From NCBI GenBank assembly GCA_003132425.1, contig PKXS01000085.1, positions 22,880-58,912 of the forward strand: 36,033 nt of DNA. Reading direction: 5' to 3'. Positions 26,053 through 35,734 of the stretch are shown here, in pieces. Within the stretch, counting starts at the first letter, position 1. Each line of letters opens with the position of its first letter. The DNA comes from Gammaproteobacteria bacterium (lineage in GTDB: Bacteria; Pseudomonadota; Gammaproteobacteria; Steroidobacterales; Steroidobacteraceae). Both the position numbers and the translations under genes were made by a program. Below the pieces are notes generated by a model that saw only the letters and a program-made list of their open reading frames with translations, did no database searches and was not told the DNA's origin.

Positions 26053-27168
26053 TCAGCTGTGCGCGAGCAAGAACCGCAAGGTTCTGCGCAATGGTTCCGC
26101 CGCCCCCCAAAGAAGCTGATCGCCTACCGTAAATGCGGAAAGATATTCCCCGCCCATCGCGAGCTTACGCAAGCGGCCGATCGGTATTTCCAGGCGGCCG
26201 CTGACGGCAGCCGGAGATAGCTCTCGTATCGATGCTTCGCGCTCGTTGCGCACCACGCGCACCCAAGAGTTGCCGCCGCCGATCAGCTGTTCGACTTCGC
26301 CCAGCGGAAGGTCCCGCTTCAGCTTGATCGTCAGGGCTTGCGAGTGGCAGCGCATGGCGCTGACTCGCACGCAGATGCCTTCCACCGGCACCGGTTGCGC
26401 CTCCGTGCCCATGATTTTATTGGCCTCTGCGCCCGCCTTCCATTCCTCGCGGCTCTGGCCGCCGCCCAAATCCTTGTCGATCCATGCAATCAGGCTCGCC
26501 GCGAGCGGCACGCCAAACTGCGAGGTCGGAAAATCGGCGGCGCCAAGAGAATCGCTCACCGCACGATCGATCTCGAGTATTCCGGCGGCTGGGTTCTTAA
26601 GCGCCGGCGATGCGGACCGGTACACCGCGCCCATTTGCTCGAGCAGCTCCCGCATGTGCTGCGCGCCGGCGCCCGAAGCCGATTGGTAGGTCATGGCGGT
26701 GATCCACTCCACCACCCCCGCTCGCAGCAAGCCGCCGACCGCCATGAGCATGAGCGATACCGTGCAATTGCCGCCGATAAAGTCCCTCACTCCAAGCTCG
26801 CGTGCGGACTGCATTACCGGCAGATTGACGGGATCGAGGACGATCACGGCATTCTTTTTCATGCGCAGGCTGGACGCAGCGTCGATCCAATAGCCCTGCC
26901 AGCCGGCGGCGCGCAATTGCGGGTGGATCCTCTCGGTGTAGTCCCCGCCCTGAGTGCTGATCAGAATGGAAAGCTTCGCCAGCGCCGAAATATCGTTGGC
27001 GTCGAGCACTGGTCCAACGTTACGGCCAATGTCGGGCGCTATGCCGCCTGCCCGCGATGTGCTGAAGAATCTAGGGTCTATGAGGTCAAAGTCTTTCTCC
27101 GCGCGCATTCTCTCGAGAAGGACCGACCCGACCATTCCGCGCCAACCGATGATGCCGACTTGGGTCAT
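26053..27168 (-). CDS. asd: Aspartate-semialdehyde dehydrogenase
   Basis: The 371-residue enzyme reduces aspartyl phosphate to the semialdehyde, the branch point for lysine, diaminopimelate, methionine and threonine. It has the VGIIGWRGMVGSVL nucleotide fold, the catalytic C135 in GGNCTVSLM, and the RCHSQALTIKL active-site histidine segment. It is of the gammaproteobacterial (E. coli-like) type. ATG at 27168 overlaps the lysAC stop by four bases (ATGA), so consecutive pathway enzymes are translated together. Confidence 0.96.
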   Translation of the reverse strand: MTQVGIIGWRGMVGSVLLERMRAEKDFDLIDPRFFSTSRAGGIAPDIGRNVGPVLDANDISALAKLSILISTQGGDYTERIHPQLRAAGWQGYWIDAASSLRMKKNAVIVLDPVNLPVMQSARELGVRDFIGGNCTVSLMLMAVGGLLRAGVVEWITAMTYQSASGAGAQHMRELLEQMGAVYRSASPALKNPAAGILEIDRAVSDSLGAADFPTSQFGVPLAASLIAWIDKDLGGGQSREEWKAGAEANKIMGTEAQPVPVEGICVRVSAMRCHSQALTIKLKRDLPLGEVEQLIGGGNSWVRVVRNEREASIRELSPAAVSGRLEIPIGRLRKLAMGGEYLSAFTVGDQLLWGAAEPLRRTLRFLLAHS

Positions 27169-29762
27169 GAGTCAATCATAAACTCAGGCGCGGGAGGCCG
27201 CAGGTTATAGTTTGACGCCATGGCGTATCCGTAAGCTCCGCAGTTCGCGATCAGCAAAACATCGCCCTCGACGGTCGGTGCCAACCATCGGTCGGTGCCA
27301 AGTTGGTCGGCGGTCTCGCATATCGGGCCGACGATGCTGACTTTGCAGCTCAACGGTTCTTCGAGGCGTGTGAGATTGCGGATATCGTGATGCGCGCCAT
27401 ACAGAGCGGGCCGAATGAGGGAGTTCATGCCGGTCGCGATGCCGACGTAGCGGATATCGCCTTTGTCCTTCAACTGCGTCACCACCGCCACCAATACTCC
27501 GGCTTTCGCGACAATGAGCCGCCCCGGCTCCATCCAGAACCGAATGCCGGGAAATCTCTTCTTAAGAGCGGCAACGCCGTGGTCGAGCGCGCCGAGATCG
27601 ATTTCGCCCATCCCAAGTTGTTCCGGCACGCCGATTCCGCCGCCGAGGTCGACCACCGACACGTCGGGGAAGCGCTTCGCGAGATCCGCCAGTAATTCAC
27701 CGGTCTCGGTCCAATTGGCCACGTCGAATACTCCGCTGCCGGTGTGCGCGTGCAGTCCGGTCACTCTCGCACCGGCGCTCCTCGTCAACGCGACCAGCTC
27801 ATCCGCCTGCGACAACGGCACGCCGAACTTTGAATGGACGCCGGCCGTGCGCACATGATGGTGATGACCGCGGCCGAAGCCGGGATCGATTCGCAGGAAA
27901 ATCTCCCTGTCGCGGAACACCTCAGGCCACATCTTGAGCGGGTACAAGTTGTCCAATGTGACTCGTACGCCCTTCTTGAAACCATATTCATATTCACTGC
28001 GGGGCGCAAAATTCGGCGTGAATAGCACTCGCTCAGGTTCAAGGCCGGACACGCTGGCAAACGAATGTTCGAGCTCGCCTTGCGATACGCACTCCAGCAT
28101 CAAACCGGCGGCATACACTCGACGCAGGATCGCAGGGTGCCAATTGGCTTTCATCGCATACGCCCACCGCTCGACCGACTGTACGCAAGTCAGCGCCGCA
28201 ACGGCCGCGTCCACGGTCGCCATGTCGTACACGAAGGCCGCCGATTCGCGCTTCGCGATCTCGATCAGGCGCCGGCGTTTGAGCTTATCCTCCCACCAGC
28301 CCGGCTCGGCCGCCGCGCGATTTTCTTCGGACGCGAACAATTGCTGCCAAGTTGGTCCCAGTACCTTGTCGGAACCGATGCTCTGAATGAGACGCTCGTG
28401 CAACTGCTTCACCAAGCGGTCCCCCTGGGACTCGTCGATTACGAATGTGAAGTTCAGATCGTTCGCCGCTTGAGTCACCAGATAGATCTTCTGATCTTGG
28501 AACAACTCGAAGGCAGAGCCCAGTTCGTGCAGGATTCCGCGAATGTTGTGACCCAACAAGCTCAAGGAAGCGCAAGGGCCGAGTATTTCGACGCGACATA
28601 GTTCTGCCAGCGCCGCCGTCAATCGCTTAAGCGCGGCCGCGTCCAGCGTATTTGCGGTGGGATCCAACGACACGGTGACGTTCGTCTCCGACGTCGAAAC
28701 CAAATCCACCGACATGCCGTGTAGTTTGAAAATCTGAAACGCGTCCGCCAAGAACCCTACCTGGTGCCACATGCCCGGACTCTCCATGGAGACCAGAGTG
28801 ATGCCCTTTCTGATGGCGATTGCCTTGACTTGCGCAGCACTGCCGCCGACGTTCGCGGACACCACCGTCCCTTCGAGGCCGGGCGCCTGCGTCGCGTAGA
28901 CATGCAGCGGAATATTGTATTGCCGCACCGGCAGGACACACCGAGGATGCAGGACCTTCGCGCCGTTACTGGCAATTTCCTGCGCTTCATCGTAGTGCAG
29001 CGCGCGCAGCAGCCGAGCGGTGGGAATGGCGCGTGGATTGGCGCTGAACAGGCCCGGCACATCCGTCCAAATCTCCAGGCGGGCGGCGCTCAATTTGGCC
29101 GCAAAGTAGGCTGCGGAGGTGTCGGACCCTCCGCGGCCCAACAACACCGTGTCCCCCGCATCGTTGGCCGCGATGAAGCCTTGAGTTATCACGACTTGAT
29201 TCAGCGCCCGCCATTGCGCCTGCAATTTCGCATCCGGTTTGAAATCACAGGTCGCCGACAGCAGGCTCGACTGCGACGTCGCACTATGGCGATCTTCGGC
29301 GCGCAGCACCTGTCGCGCGTCCACCCACGCGGCAGTCACGCCCTGAGCATTCAAAAAGGTTGCGCCGAGCGAGGTGGCCAGAAGTTCGCCCATCGCCATG
29401 ACGCGCGCGCGAATGCCATCGCTCAGCGCGCGGCTCCGGGAGATGGCGGCCGCCAATTGCCGCAGCTCATCCATAAAGGAGTCGAATTGCCGGCCGGCGA
29501 CGATCGACAAATGCCGCGCGAGATCACGGTGCGTCATCTCGATCTGCTCGAGAACCGGCGCATGAGTTCCGGTAATGGCCGATGACAGCAAAGATTCAAG
29601 GGCGTCGGTGATGCCGGACAAAGCCGAATGCACGACCACCGGCCGCATGCCGGCAGCAATGCGCTCGCGCAGCACGCCGACAATGTTGTGCCAATTGCCG
29701 GCGGACGACACGCTGCTGCCGCCGAACTTGAGCACAACCCAGACTTGACTATTTGCTAACAC
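27165..29762 (-). CDS. lysAC: Fused aspartate kinase / diaminopimelate decarboxylase
   Basis: About 865 residues combine the first and last enzymes of lysine synthesis. The aspartokinase (about 9-300) starts with VLKFGGSSVSS and has GRGGSDTSAAYFA; two ACT-like regulatory segments follow (about 310-440). The PLP-dependent decarboxylase (about 490-865) has the PLP lysine K538 in AYAMKANWHP, HTGSG, VDLGGGIGVPE, EPGRL and CGAYGYAMASNYN. Such fusions are known from xanthomonads. GTG at 29762 gives the family-like short N-terminus; the open frame extends 42 codons upstream but shows no similarity and overlaps no start signal. Lysine feedback on the kinase half is likely but not shown. Confidence 0.94.
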   Translation of the reverse strand: MLANSQVWVVLKFGGSSVSSAGNWHNIVGVLRERIAAGMRPVVVHSALSGITDALESLLSSAITGTHAPVLEQIEMTHRDLARHLSIVAGRQFDSFMDELRQLAAAISRSRALSDGIRARVMAMGELLATSLGATFLNAQGVTAAWVDARQVLRAEDRHSATSQSSLLSATCDFKPDAKLQAQWRALNQVVITQGFIAANDAGDTVLLGRGGSDTSAAYFAAKLSAARLEIWTDVPGLFSANPRAIPTARLLRALHYDEAQEIASNGAKVLHPRCVLPVRQYNIPLHVYATQAPGLEGTVVSANVGGSAAQVKAIAIRKGITLVSMESPGMWHQVGFLADAFQIFKLHGMSVDLVSTSETNVTVSLDPTANTLDAAALKRLTAALAELCRVEILGPCASLSLLGHNIRGILHELGSAFELFQDQKIYLVTQAANDLNFTFVIDESQGDRLVKQLHERLIQSIGSDKVLGPTWQQLFASEENRAAAEPGWWEDKLKRRRLIEIAKRESAAFVYDMATVDAAVAALTCVQSVERWAYAMKANWHPAILRRVYAAGLMLECVSQGELEHSFASVSGLEPERVLFTPNFAPRSEYEYGFKKGVRVTLDNLYPLKMWPEVFRDREIFLRIDPGFGRGHHHHVRTAGVHSKFGVPLSQADELVALTRSAGARVTGLHAHTGSGVFDVANWTETGELLADLAKRFPDVSVVDLGGGIGVPEQLGMGEIDLGALDHGVAALKKRFPGIRFWMEPGRLIVAKAGVLVAVVTQLKDKGDIRYVGIATGMNSLIRPALYGAHHDIRNLTRLEEPLSCKVSIVGPICETADQLGTDRWLAPTVEGDVLLIANCGAYGYAMASNYNLRPPAPEFMIDS

Positions 29763-29812
29763 GAGGTACGACGCGCATGAGGGATCATACGCAGGCTTGC
29801 ACGATGAACTTG

Positions 29813-30031
29813 TTAGTCGTCTTCGAAGATGTCGCGCAGCTCTTTTTCCAACTGTCGTTCCGCGAGCACGTCCTCGACCCGGCTCCACGCAGCCTTACCA
29901 CGCTTAGGGATAGCCGGCGCCTTTGGACGCCGCTCGGTACGCTCCAGCATGGGATCGAACTCTTGAGATTCCTCGGCTTCCCCTAGAAACTCATCGTCGA
30001 TGTCAAAATGTTCGTCTTCGCGTGCGCTCAT
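29813..30031 (-). CDS. Small acidic protein, PA3496-like
   Basis: The 72-residue protein has a very acidic N-terminal half and a basic-to-helical C-terminal motif (SRVEDVLAERQLEKELRDIF) resembling the PA3496 family of putative envelope-integrity proteins in gammaproteobacteria. There is no membrane segment or signal peptide. The function is unknown. ATG at 30031 is preferred over the longer frame because the family starts near here; the ribosome site is weak. It precedes lysAC by 50 bases and may share its transcript. Confidence 0.65.
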   Translation of the reverse strand: MSAREDEHFDIDDEFLGEAEESQEFDPMLERTERRPKAPAIPKRGKAAWSRVEDVLAERQLEKELRDIFEDD

Positions 30032-30135
30032 TGGTCGGGAAAAGCCCCTGAAATCAATAGGATCGATCTGCCCCGGTGCGTGAAGTTGCGCACTATAGCC
30101 GATTCTGTCCGGCATTCAACTGTCCCGATCATTTT

Positions 30136-30160
30136 CGGCAGCCATCCGCAGGGGCTGCCG
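30136..30160. repeat. Inverted repeat (8-bp stem), possible leuA terminator
   Basis: CGGCAGCC (30136-30143) pairs perfectly with GGCTGCCG (30153-30160) around a 9-base loop. It lies downstream of leuA on the minus strand but has no T-tract on either side, so intrinsic termination is uncertain. Confidence 0.45.
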
Positions 30161-30162
30161 CA

Positions 30163-30179
30163 GACAGAATTAGTCTGTC
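30163..30179. repeat. Short inverted repeat GACAGA-N5-TCTGTC
   Basis: A perfect 6-bp dyad with a 5-base ATTAG centre borders the AT-rich island. It could be a small hairpin or an operator half of the adjoining promoter region. Confidence 0.35.
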
Positions 30180-30261
30180 ACAAAGTTCGTTTTATTAATA
30201 ATATAAATATCAATTAGTTATAGATTATATCTAATATTGATTCCCTCCTCGGGCTCCCGCC

Positions 30262-31992
<1,731 letters not shown>

Positions 31993-32006
31993 TCAAGCCA
32001 AAATCG

Positions 32007-32019
32007 CCCTTTTAAAGGG
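32007..32019 (-). promoter_or_regulatory. Candidate attenuator hairpin between leuL and leuA
   Basis: CCCTT-TAA-AAGGG is followed on the minus strand by CGATTTT. Flanking AAATC and GATTT can extend the stem around a bulge. It is the best terminator-like element in the leader, but it is weak. Confidence 0.35.
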
Positions 32020-32078
32020 TTCATTTGGGGATTTAGCGGTCTTGTATGCGCCGACCGTTAGCGCGAAGGGGGTGGCGC

Positions 32079-32183
32079 CTAGCGGCGCAGCAGCAGCAGC
32101 GCAAGAGATTCCGGACGCGGCAAGCGGCGCGGAATGACTGGAATCTTGCAGATGAGTGCGCACATATTTAGGGAATCTAGCAT
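32079..32183 (-). CDS. leuL: leu leader peptide (34 residues, four tandem Leu codons)
   Basis: A short frame between hemH and leuA begins at ATG 32183 with AGGAG six bases upstream and ends with TAG at 32079-32081. The peptide contains Leu at positions 2, 5, 9 and 15 and, just before the end, LALLLLRR, where the four leucines are consecutive CTG codons. Several Ile and Val codons precede. The stop lies within a GCGCC-GCTA-GGCGC hairpin whose 3' arm could instead pair with a later GGCGC. This is the layout of a ribosome-stalling attenuation leader for leucine genes. It lies 30 bases after the hemH stop. An internal ATG at 32165 is a less likely start. Confidence 0.78.
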   Translation of the reverse strand: MLDSLNMCALICKIPVIPRRLPRPESLALLLLRR

Positions 32184-32213
32184 TCCTCGCTCCTTGGGAG
32201 CAATAGGCAAGCG

Positions 32214-33239
32214 CTAGACCCAGCCCTGAATCCGGCTTTTCACGATCGCCGTAAGCGCCTCGGCGTGCAGGTCGTCGTCGTTCAGAGCCGCGACCAGGCT
32301 CAATCGCTCGCCACCCAAATCCAGAAACTTGTCTCGATAGCCAATCGCGACCTCTTCCAGAGTCTCCAGACAATCCACGGCAAACGATGGCGACGCGACG
32401 GTGAGCTTGCGCAAGCCGCGGCGGGCCAACCCCCGCAGCGTATCCTCGGTATAGGGCTGTAGCCAAACCACTGAACCGAAGCGTGACTGATAACAGTGCG
32501 ACCAATCGTCCGCCGCCAGCCCTAAGCGCGAAACCACCAATCGTGTCGTTGCCTCGGTTTGCGCCTGATACGGATCGCCTTGCTTCACGTACGCCGCAGG
32601 TATGCCGTGATAGGAGAGCAGCAGATGCGAACGTTCGCCGATATCGGTCCAGTGCTGCCGTATGCGCGCGGCCATGGCGTCGATATAACCCGCATCGCCG
32701 CAGTAGCCATTGACAAAACGAGTTTCCGGCACGCAACGCAAACGCTGCAAAGCCCGGCTCACCCGATCGAACACCGAACCCGTCGTCGATGAGCAATATT
32801 GCGGGTACAGCGGCAGCACCAAGAGCTTCGTGACGTTTTGTTCGGCCAAGGAATTGATCGCGCCCGCGATACTCGGATTGCCGTAGGTCATGCCGAGGGC
32901 GACGCGCACTCGATCGCCCAAACAATCTTGCAGCAGCCGGCTGATTTTCGCGGCGAGAGCGTGGGAATACACCGCCAATGGCGAGCCGCCGGGCATCCAA
33001 ACCTTGCGGTATTTGCGCGCGGTTCGCAGCGGACGAAACGGTAGAACGACTCCATACAGCAGCGGCAGCCAAAGCAAGCGGGAAGTATCGATGACGCGTC
33101 GATCGCCCAGGAATTCACGCAGGTAGCGCTGCACGGCGAAATATGACGGCGCGTCCGGCGTACCGAGATTGACGATCAGCACACCGATCCGTTCAGGTGT
33201 TGGCGCTGCGGCCGGCGCCGCGGCGCGATAATAGGGCAT
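32214..33239 (-). CDS. hemH: Ferrochelatase
   Basis: The 341-residue enzyme inserts ferrous iron into protoporphyrin IX, the last step of protoheme synthesis. Visible are GVLIVNLGTPDAP, GGSPLAVYS, LPLYPQYCSSTTGS, the catalytic H211 in LLLSYHGIP and E292 in DCLETLEEV. ATG at 33239 follows AAGGA by eight bases. It is divergent from modB, with a 77-bp shared promoter region. The leu leader peptide begins 30 bases after its stop, so hemH readthrough into leuL-leuA is possible. Confidence 0.96.
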   Translation of the reverse strand: MPYYRAAAPAAAPTPERIGVLIVNLGTPDAPSYFAVQRYLREFLGDRRVIDTSRLLWLPLLYGVVLPFRPLRTARKYRKVWMPGGSPLAVYSHALAAKISRLLQDCLGDRVRVALGMTYGNPSIAGAINSLAEQNVTKLLVLPLYPQYCSSTTGSVFDRVSRALQRLRCVPETRFVNGYCGDAGYIDAMAARIRQHWTDIGERSHLLLSYHGIPAAYVKQGDPYQAQTEATTRLVVSRLGLAADDWSHCYQSRFGSVVWLQPYTEDTLRGLARRGLRKLTVASPSFAVDCLETLEEVAIGYRDKFLDLGGERLSLVAALNDDDLHAEALTAIVKSRIQGWV

Positions 33240-33316
33240 TGATCAGATCCTTATGCTATCCCGCTCACACAGTATACTGCCTGCCGGATGAAGCCCCGCA
33301 CTGCGTATTGCCAGTC
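33240..33316. promoter_or_regulatory. Divergent hemH/modB promoter region with a CAGTATACTG palindrome
   Basis: The 10-bp palindrome at 33270-33279 contains TATACT, a good -10, readable on both strands. Matching -35 boxes are poor (TTATGC at 16 bp on the plus strand). It does not resemble the ModE operator. Confidence 0.35.
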
Positions 33317-34009
33317 ATGAATTGGTTGAGCCCCAGTGAGAGCGAGGCGCTGCGACTTAGCCTGAGCGTGGCGATGCGCAGCGTCTTGTTCAGCTTGCCT
33401 CTGGCGATTCCGATTGCTTGGGTGCTGGCGCGGCGCCGGTTTGTCGGGCGCACCTTGCTCGACGCGTTCGTGCACCTGCCCCTGGTGCTGCCGCCCGTCA
33501 TGGTAGGTTACTTGCTTTTGCTGTTATTCGGCGCTCGGGGAGTCATCGGATCTTGGCTCGAACGCGTCTTAGGTATAGAGCTCATATTCACCCGCAACGG
33601 CGCGGCGCTTGCCACCGCCGTAATGTCATTTCCACTGATGGTGCGCGCCATGCGCCTTTCCTTGGAAAATGTCGATCGCGGCCTCGAGGACGCCGCGCGC
33701 ACTTTAGGCGCCGGCGCGGTCGACCGATTCGCGACGGTCACGCTGCCACTGATGCTGCCGGGCATTCTGGCGGGGGCGATTACGGCATTTTCCGCCGCCT
33801 TGGGCGAATTCGGCGCGGTCATTACCTTCGTATCCAATATTCCCGGCGAAACGCGCACGCTGCCGCTGGCCCTTTACACGGCGCTGCAAACCCCCGGTGG
33901 CGATGGCGCCGCCGCGCGGCTTGCGTGCATTTCCTTTGCCTTAGGGCTTGGCGGCCTGCTCTTATCCGAATACTTCGTACGGCGCGTGCGTCGCCTGTTG
34001 GGCCGCTGA
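33317..34009 (+). CDS. modB: Molybdate ABC transporter permease
   Basis: The 230-residue inner-membrane permease has about five membrane helices and the ABC-coupling EAA-type loop (LEDAARTLGAGAVDRFATVTLPLMLPGI, about residues 131-158). It closely follows the ModB pattern, with LPPVMVGYLLLLLFG and ALGEFGAVITFVSNIPGETRTLPLALY. ATG at 33317 is chosen; the open frame extends 40 codons upstream across the hemH start without similarity. Its stop overlaps modC by one base (TGATG). The periplasmic binding protein gene modA, normally just upstream, is absent here. Confidence 0.93.
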   Translation: MNWLSPSESEALRLSLSVAMRSVLFSLPLAIPIAWVLARRRFVGRTLLDAFVHLPLVLPPVMVGYLLLLLFGARGVIGSWLERVLGIELIFTRNGAALATAVMSFPLMVRAMRLSLENVDRGLEDAARTLGAGAVDRFATVTLPLMLPGILAGAITAFSAALGEFGAVITFVSNIPGETRTLPLALYTALQTPGGDGAAARLACISFALGLGGLLLSEYFVRRVRRLLGR

Positions 34010-35109
34010 TGCTCGCGGTAACGGTCAAGAAGCAGCGAGGATCCTTTGCGCTCGACGCCGAATTCGAGCTGCCGACGCCGGGAGTGGTCGCCTTGTTCGG
34101 CCGATCGGGCAGCGGCAAGACTACATTGGTCAATATCATTGCCGGGCTCCTCGACGCAGACGTAGGAAGGGTGAGGCTCGACGAGTCGCAATTGCTCGAT
34201 ACGGAGCGGAAGATCGACGTGCCGCCGGAACGGCGACGAATCGGCTATGTGTTTCAAGATGCGCGGATGTTCCCGCACCTAGGCGTCACGGCCAATCTGC
34301 GGTACGGCGCAAAGCGCGCGGTCGGAAGCCCGTTCGTGAGTTTCGAGGACGTTACCACACTGCTGGATCTTGGACCGCTGCTGGCAAGGCGGATCCATCA
34401 ACTGTCCGGCGGCGAGCGACAACGGGTCGCGATCGGCCGCGCACTGCTGTCTCAGCCGCGCCTGCTGTTATTGGACGAACCGTTGGCTGGATTGGATGCC
34501 GCGCGCCGCGAGGAGGTGTTGCCCTACCTCGAGACCTTGCGCGATCGATTGGCGATTCCCATGGTGTACGTCAGCCACCACTTCGAGGAGGTATTGCGGC
34601 TCGCGACCCATGTGGTGCTGATGGTCTCAGGCGTCGCGGTCGCTCAAGGAGGGATCAGTGAGATGAGCCTGCATCGGCAGCTGCGCGCCATCATCGGCCC
34701 CGACGCCATCGGCGCGATCGTCGAGGGCGAGGTCCTTGGCATGAATCCCGTGAGTGGATTGACTCGAATGCGGGTCGGGCGCGGCGAACTGCATGTACAG
34801 GCCGCGGATCTTCAGCCAGGGGCGAAGTTACGCGTGCAAATACTGGCGCGGGATATCATCGTCGCGACCCAGGCGCCGCAGCGTTTGAGCGTGCGCAACT
34901 CGCTGCCCGGCTCGATCGTTGAAATTGCCAGCGACGATGAGGAATCGGATCTGATCGCGATCGACATCGGTGGAACTCGGATCATGGCACGAATTACCAA
35001 AGCGGCCACCCGCGAGTTGGTGCTGACGGTTGGGTTGGCCGTATGGGCCCTGGTCAAGGCGGTGTCGCTGCGTGGGCGCTCCTTTTCCGCCCCGATACAC
35101 GGCGAGTGA
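34009..35109 (+). CDS. modC: Molybdate ABC transporter ATP-binding protein
   Basis: The 366-residue ATPase powers molybdate uptake. It has Walker A GRSGSGKTT (31-39), the Q-loop at FQDARMFPHL, the signature LSGGERQR (131-138), Walker B LLLLDEP (151-157) and the H-loop in VSHHFEEV. A C-terminal TOBE domain (about 290-360) binds molybdate and may regulate transport. The start overlaps modB. It ends six bases before the convergent nitroreductase gene. Confidence 0.94.
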   Translation: MLAVTVKKQRGSFALDAEFELPTPGVVALFGRSGSGKTTLVNIIAGLLDADVGRVRLDESQLLDTERKIDVPPERRRIGYVFQDARMFPHLGVTANLRYGAKRAVGSPFVSFEDVTTLLDLGPLLARRIHQLSGGERQRVAIGRALLSQPRLLLLDEPLAGLDAARREEVLPYLETLRDRLAIPMVYVSHHFEEVLRLATHVVLMVSGVAVAQGGISEMSLHRQLRAIIGPDAIGAIVEGEVLGMNPVSGLTRMRVGRGELHVQAADLQPGAKLRVQILARDIIVATQAPQRLSVRNSLPGSIVEIASDDEESDLIAIDIGGTRIMARITKAATRELVLTVGLAVWALVKAVSLRGRSFSAPIHGE

Positions 35110-35115
35110 TCGGCG

Positions 35116-35622
35116 CTACGTCAAACGCGTGCCCAAATGCACGATCGCCACGATGTGGTCATGCGCCTGCAGCCCGACCGCCGCTTTGACGCCGGGATCG
35201 TAGGCTGCGGCACCCGTCTTCCACATCGATCCGTAACCCAAGCCGTGCGCCGCGAGAATGAGATTCTGCACGGCGGCGCCCACGGCGATCACTTGCTCGA
35301 TCTGCGGCACTTTGGGATGCTCGAGCCGCACCGCGCAGCCGGCCACGATGATCGTCGGCGAGCGCCTGATCTTGTTGCGCTCCGCCTCCACTTGTTCGGC
35401 GCTCAGGGTCGGCATTCGCAGGCGTTTTGCCTCGGCGGCTGCTCGCGCAAAGGTTTCCCTCGACTCTTCATCCAAAACAATGAAACGCCAGGGTTTCAGA
35501 CGGCCGTGATCCGGCGCGCGTCCCGCGGCCTCGATGATTCGGGCGAGATGTTCCGGTGAGACACCCGGCTCGACCAGACGTGCGGCGGTCGTGCGCGTAT
35601 CGATCGCGGCAAACAAGTCCAT
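35116..35622 (-). CDS. Nitroreductase family protein, YdjA-like
   Basis: The 168-residue FMN-dependent oxidoreductase has the minimal nitroreductase fold: a TRTTAARLVEPG arginine region near the N-terminus, RAPDHGRLKPWRF binding flavin, and GLGYGSMWKTG near the C-terminus. It resembles E. coli YdjA, a small NAD(P)H-linked reductase of uncertain physiological substrate. ATG at 35622 is the only sensible start. It is a single gene, convergent with modC. Confidence 0.9.
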   Translation of the reverse strand: MDLFAAIDTRTTAARLVEPGVSPEHLARIIEAAGRAPDHGRLKPWRFIVLDEESRETFARAAAEAKRLRMPTLSAEQVEAERNKIRRSPTIIVAGCAVRLEHPKVPQIEQVIAVGAAVQNLILAAHGLGYGSMWKTGAAAYDPGVKAAVGLQAHDHIVAIVHLGTRLT

Positions 35623-35734
35623 CTAAGGCTTCCTCAACATCCAGGACCCCTCACCATAGAGAATGGGAATTCTCGCCAATTCGGCTGTGTTATTGTGACC
35701 CAACTACCCCATCAGTGTCTTTAAGGAGCCCTCA

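Larger units (their letters stand above)
30032..30261. other. Non-coding gap after leuA with AT-rich island and two stem-loops
   Basis: 30181-30240 is 85 percent A+T (51 of 60 bases), in sharp contrast to the surrounding GC-rich genes. Next to it lie two inverted repeats listed separately. The island could hold the promoter of the small acidic protein/lysAC transcript, but no clean -35/-10 pair is seen. Confidence 0.6.

Noticed and set aside
32087-32100. CAG/CTG triplet run as a microsatellite
   Set aside because: The run encodes the tandem leucines of the leader peptide and is better explained as the stalling codons.
31993-33072. A 359-codon minus-strand frame across hemH and the leu leader
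   Set aside because: It is out of frame with hemH, Arg/Ala-rich and without any family motif; hemH and leuL explain the sequence.
33418-35109. A 563-codon reading frame spanning modB and modC as one protein
   Set aside because: Its first part is an off-frame read of modB; only the part from 34009 is real (modC). modB and modC are separate, overlapping by one base.
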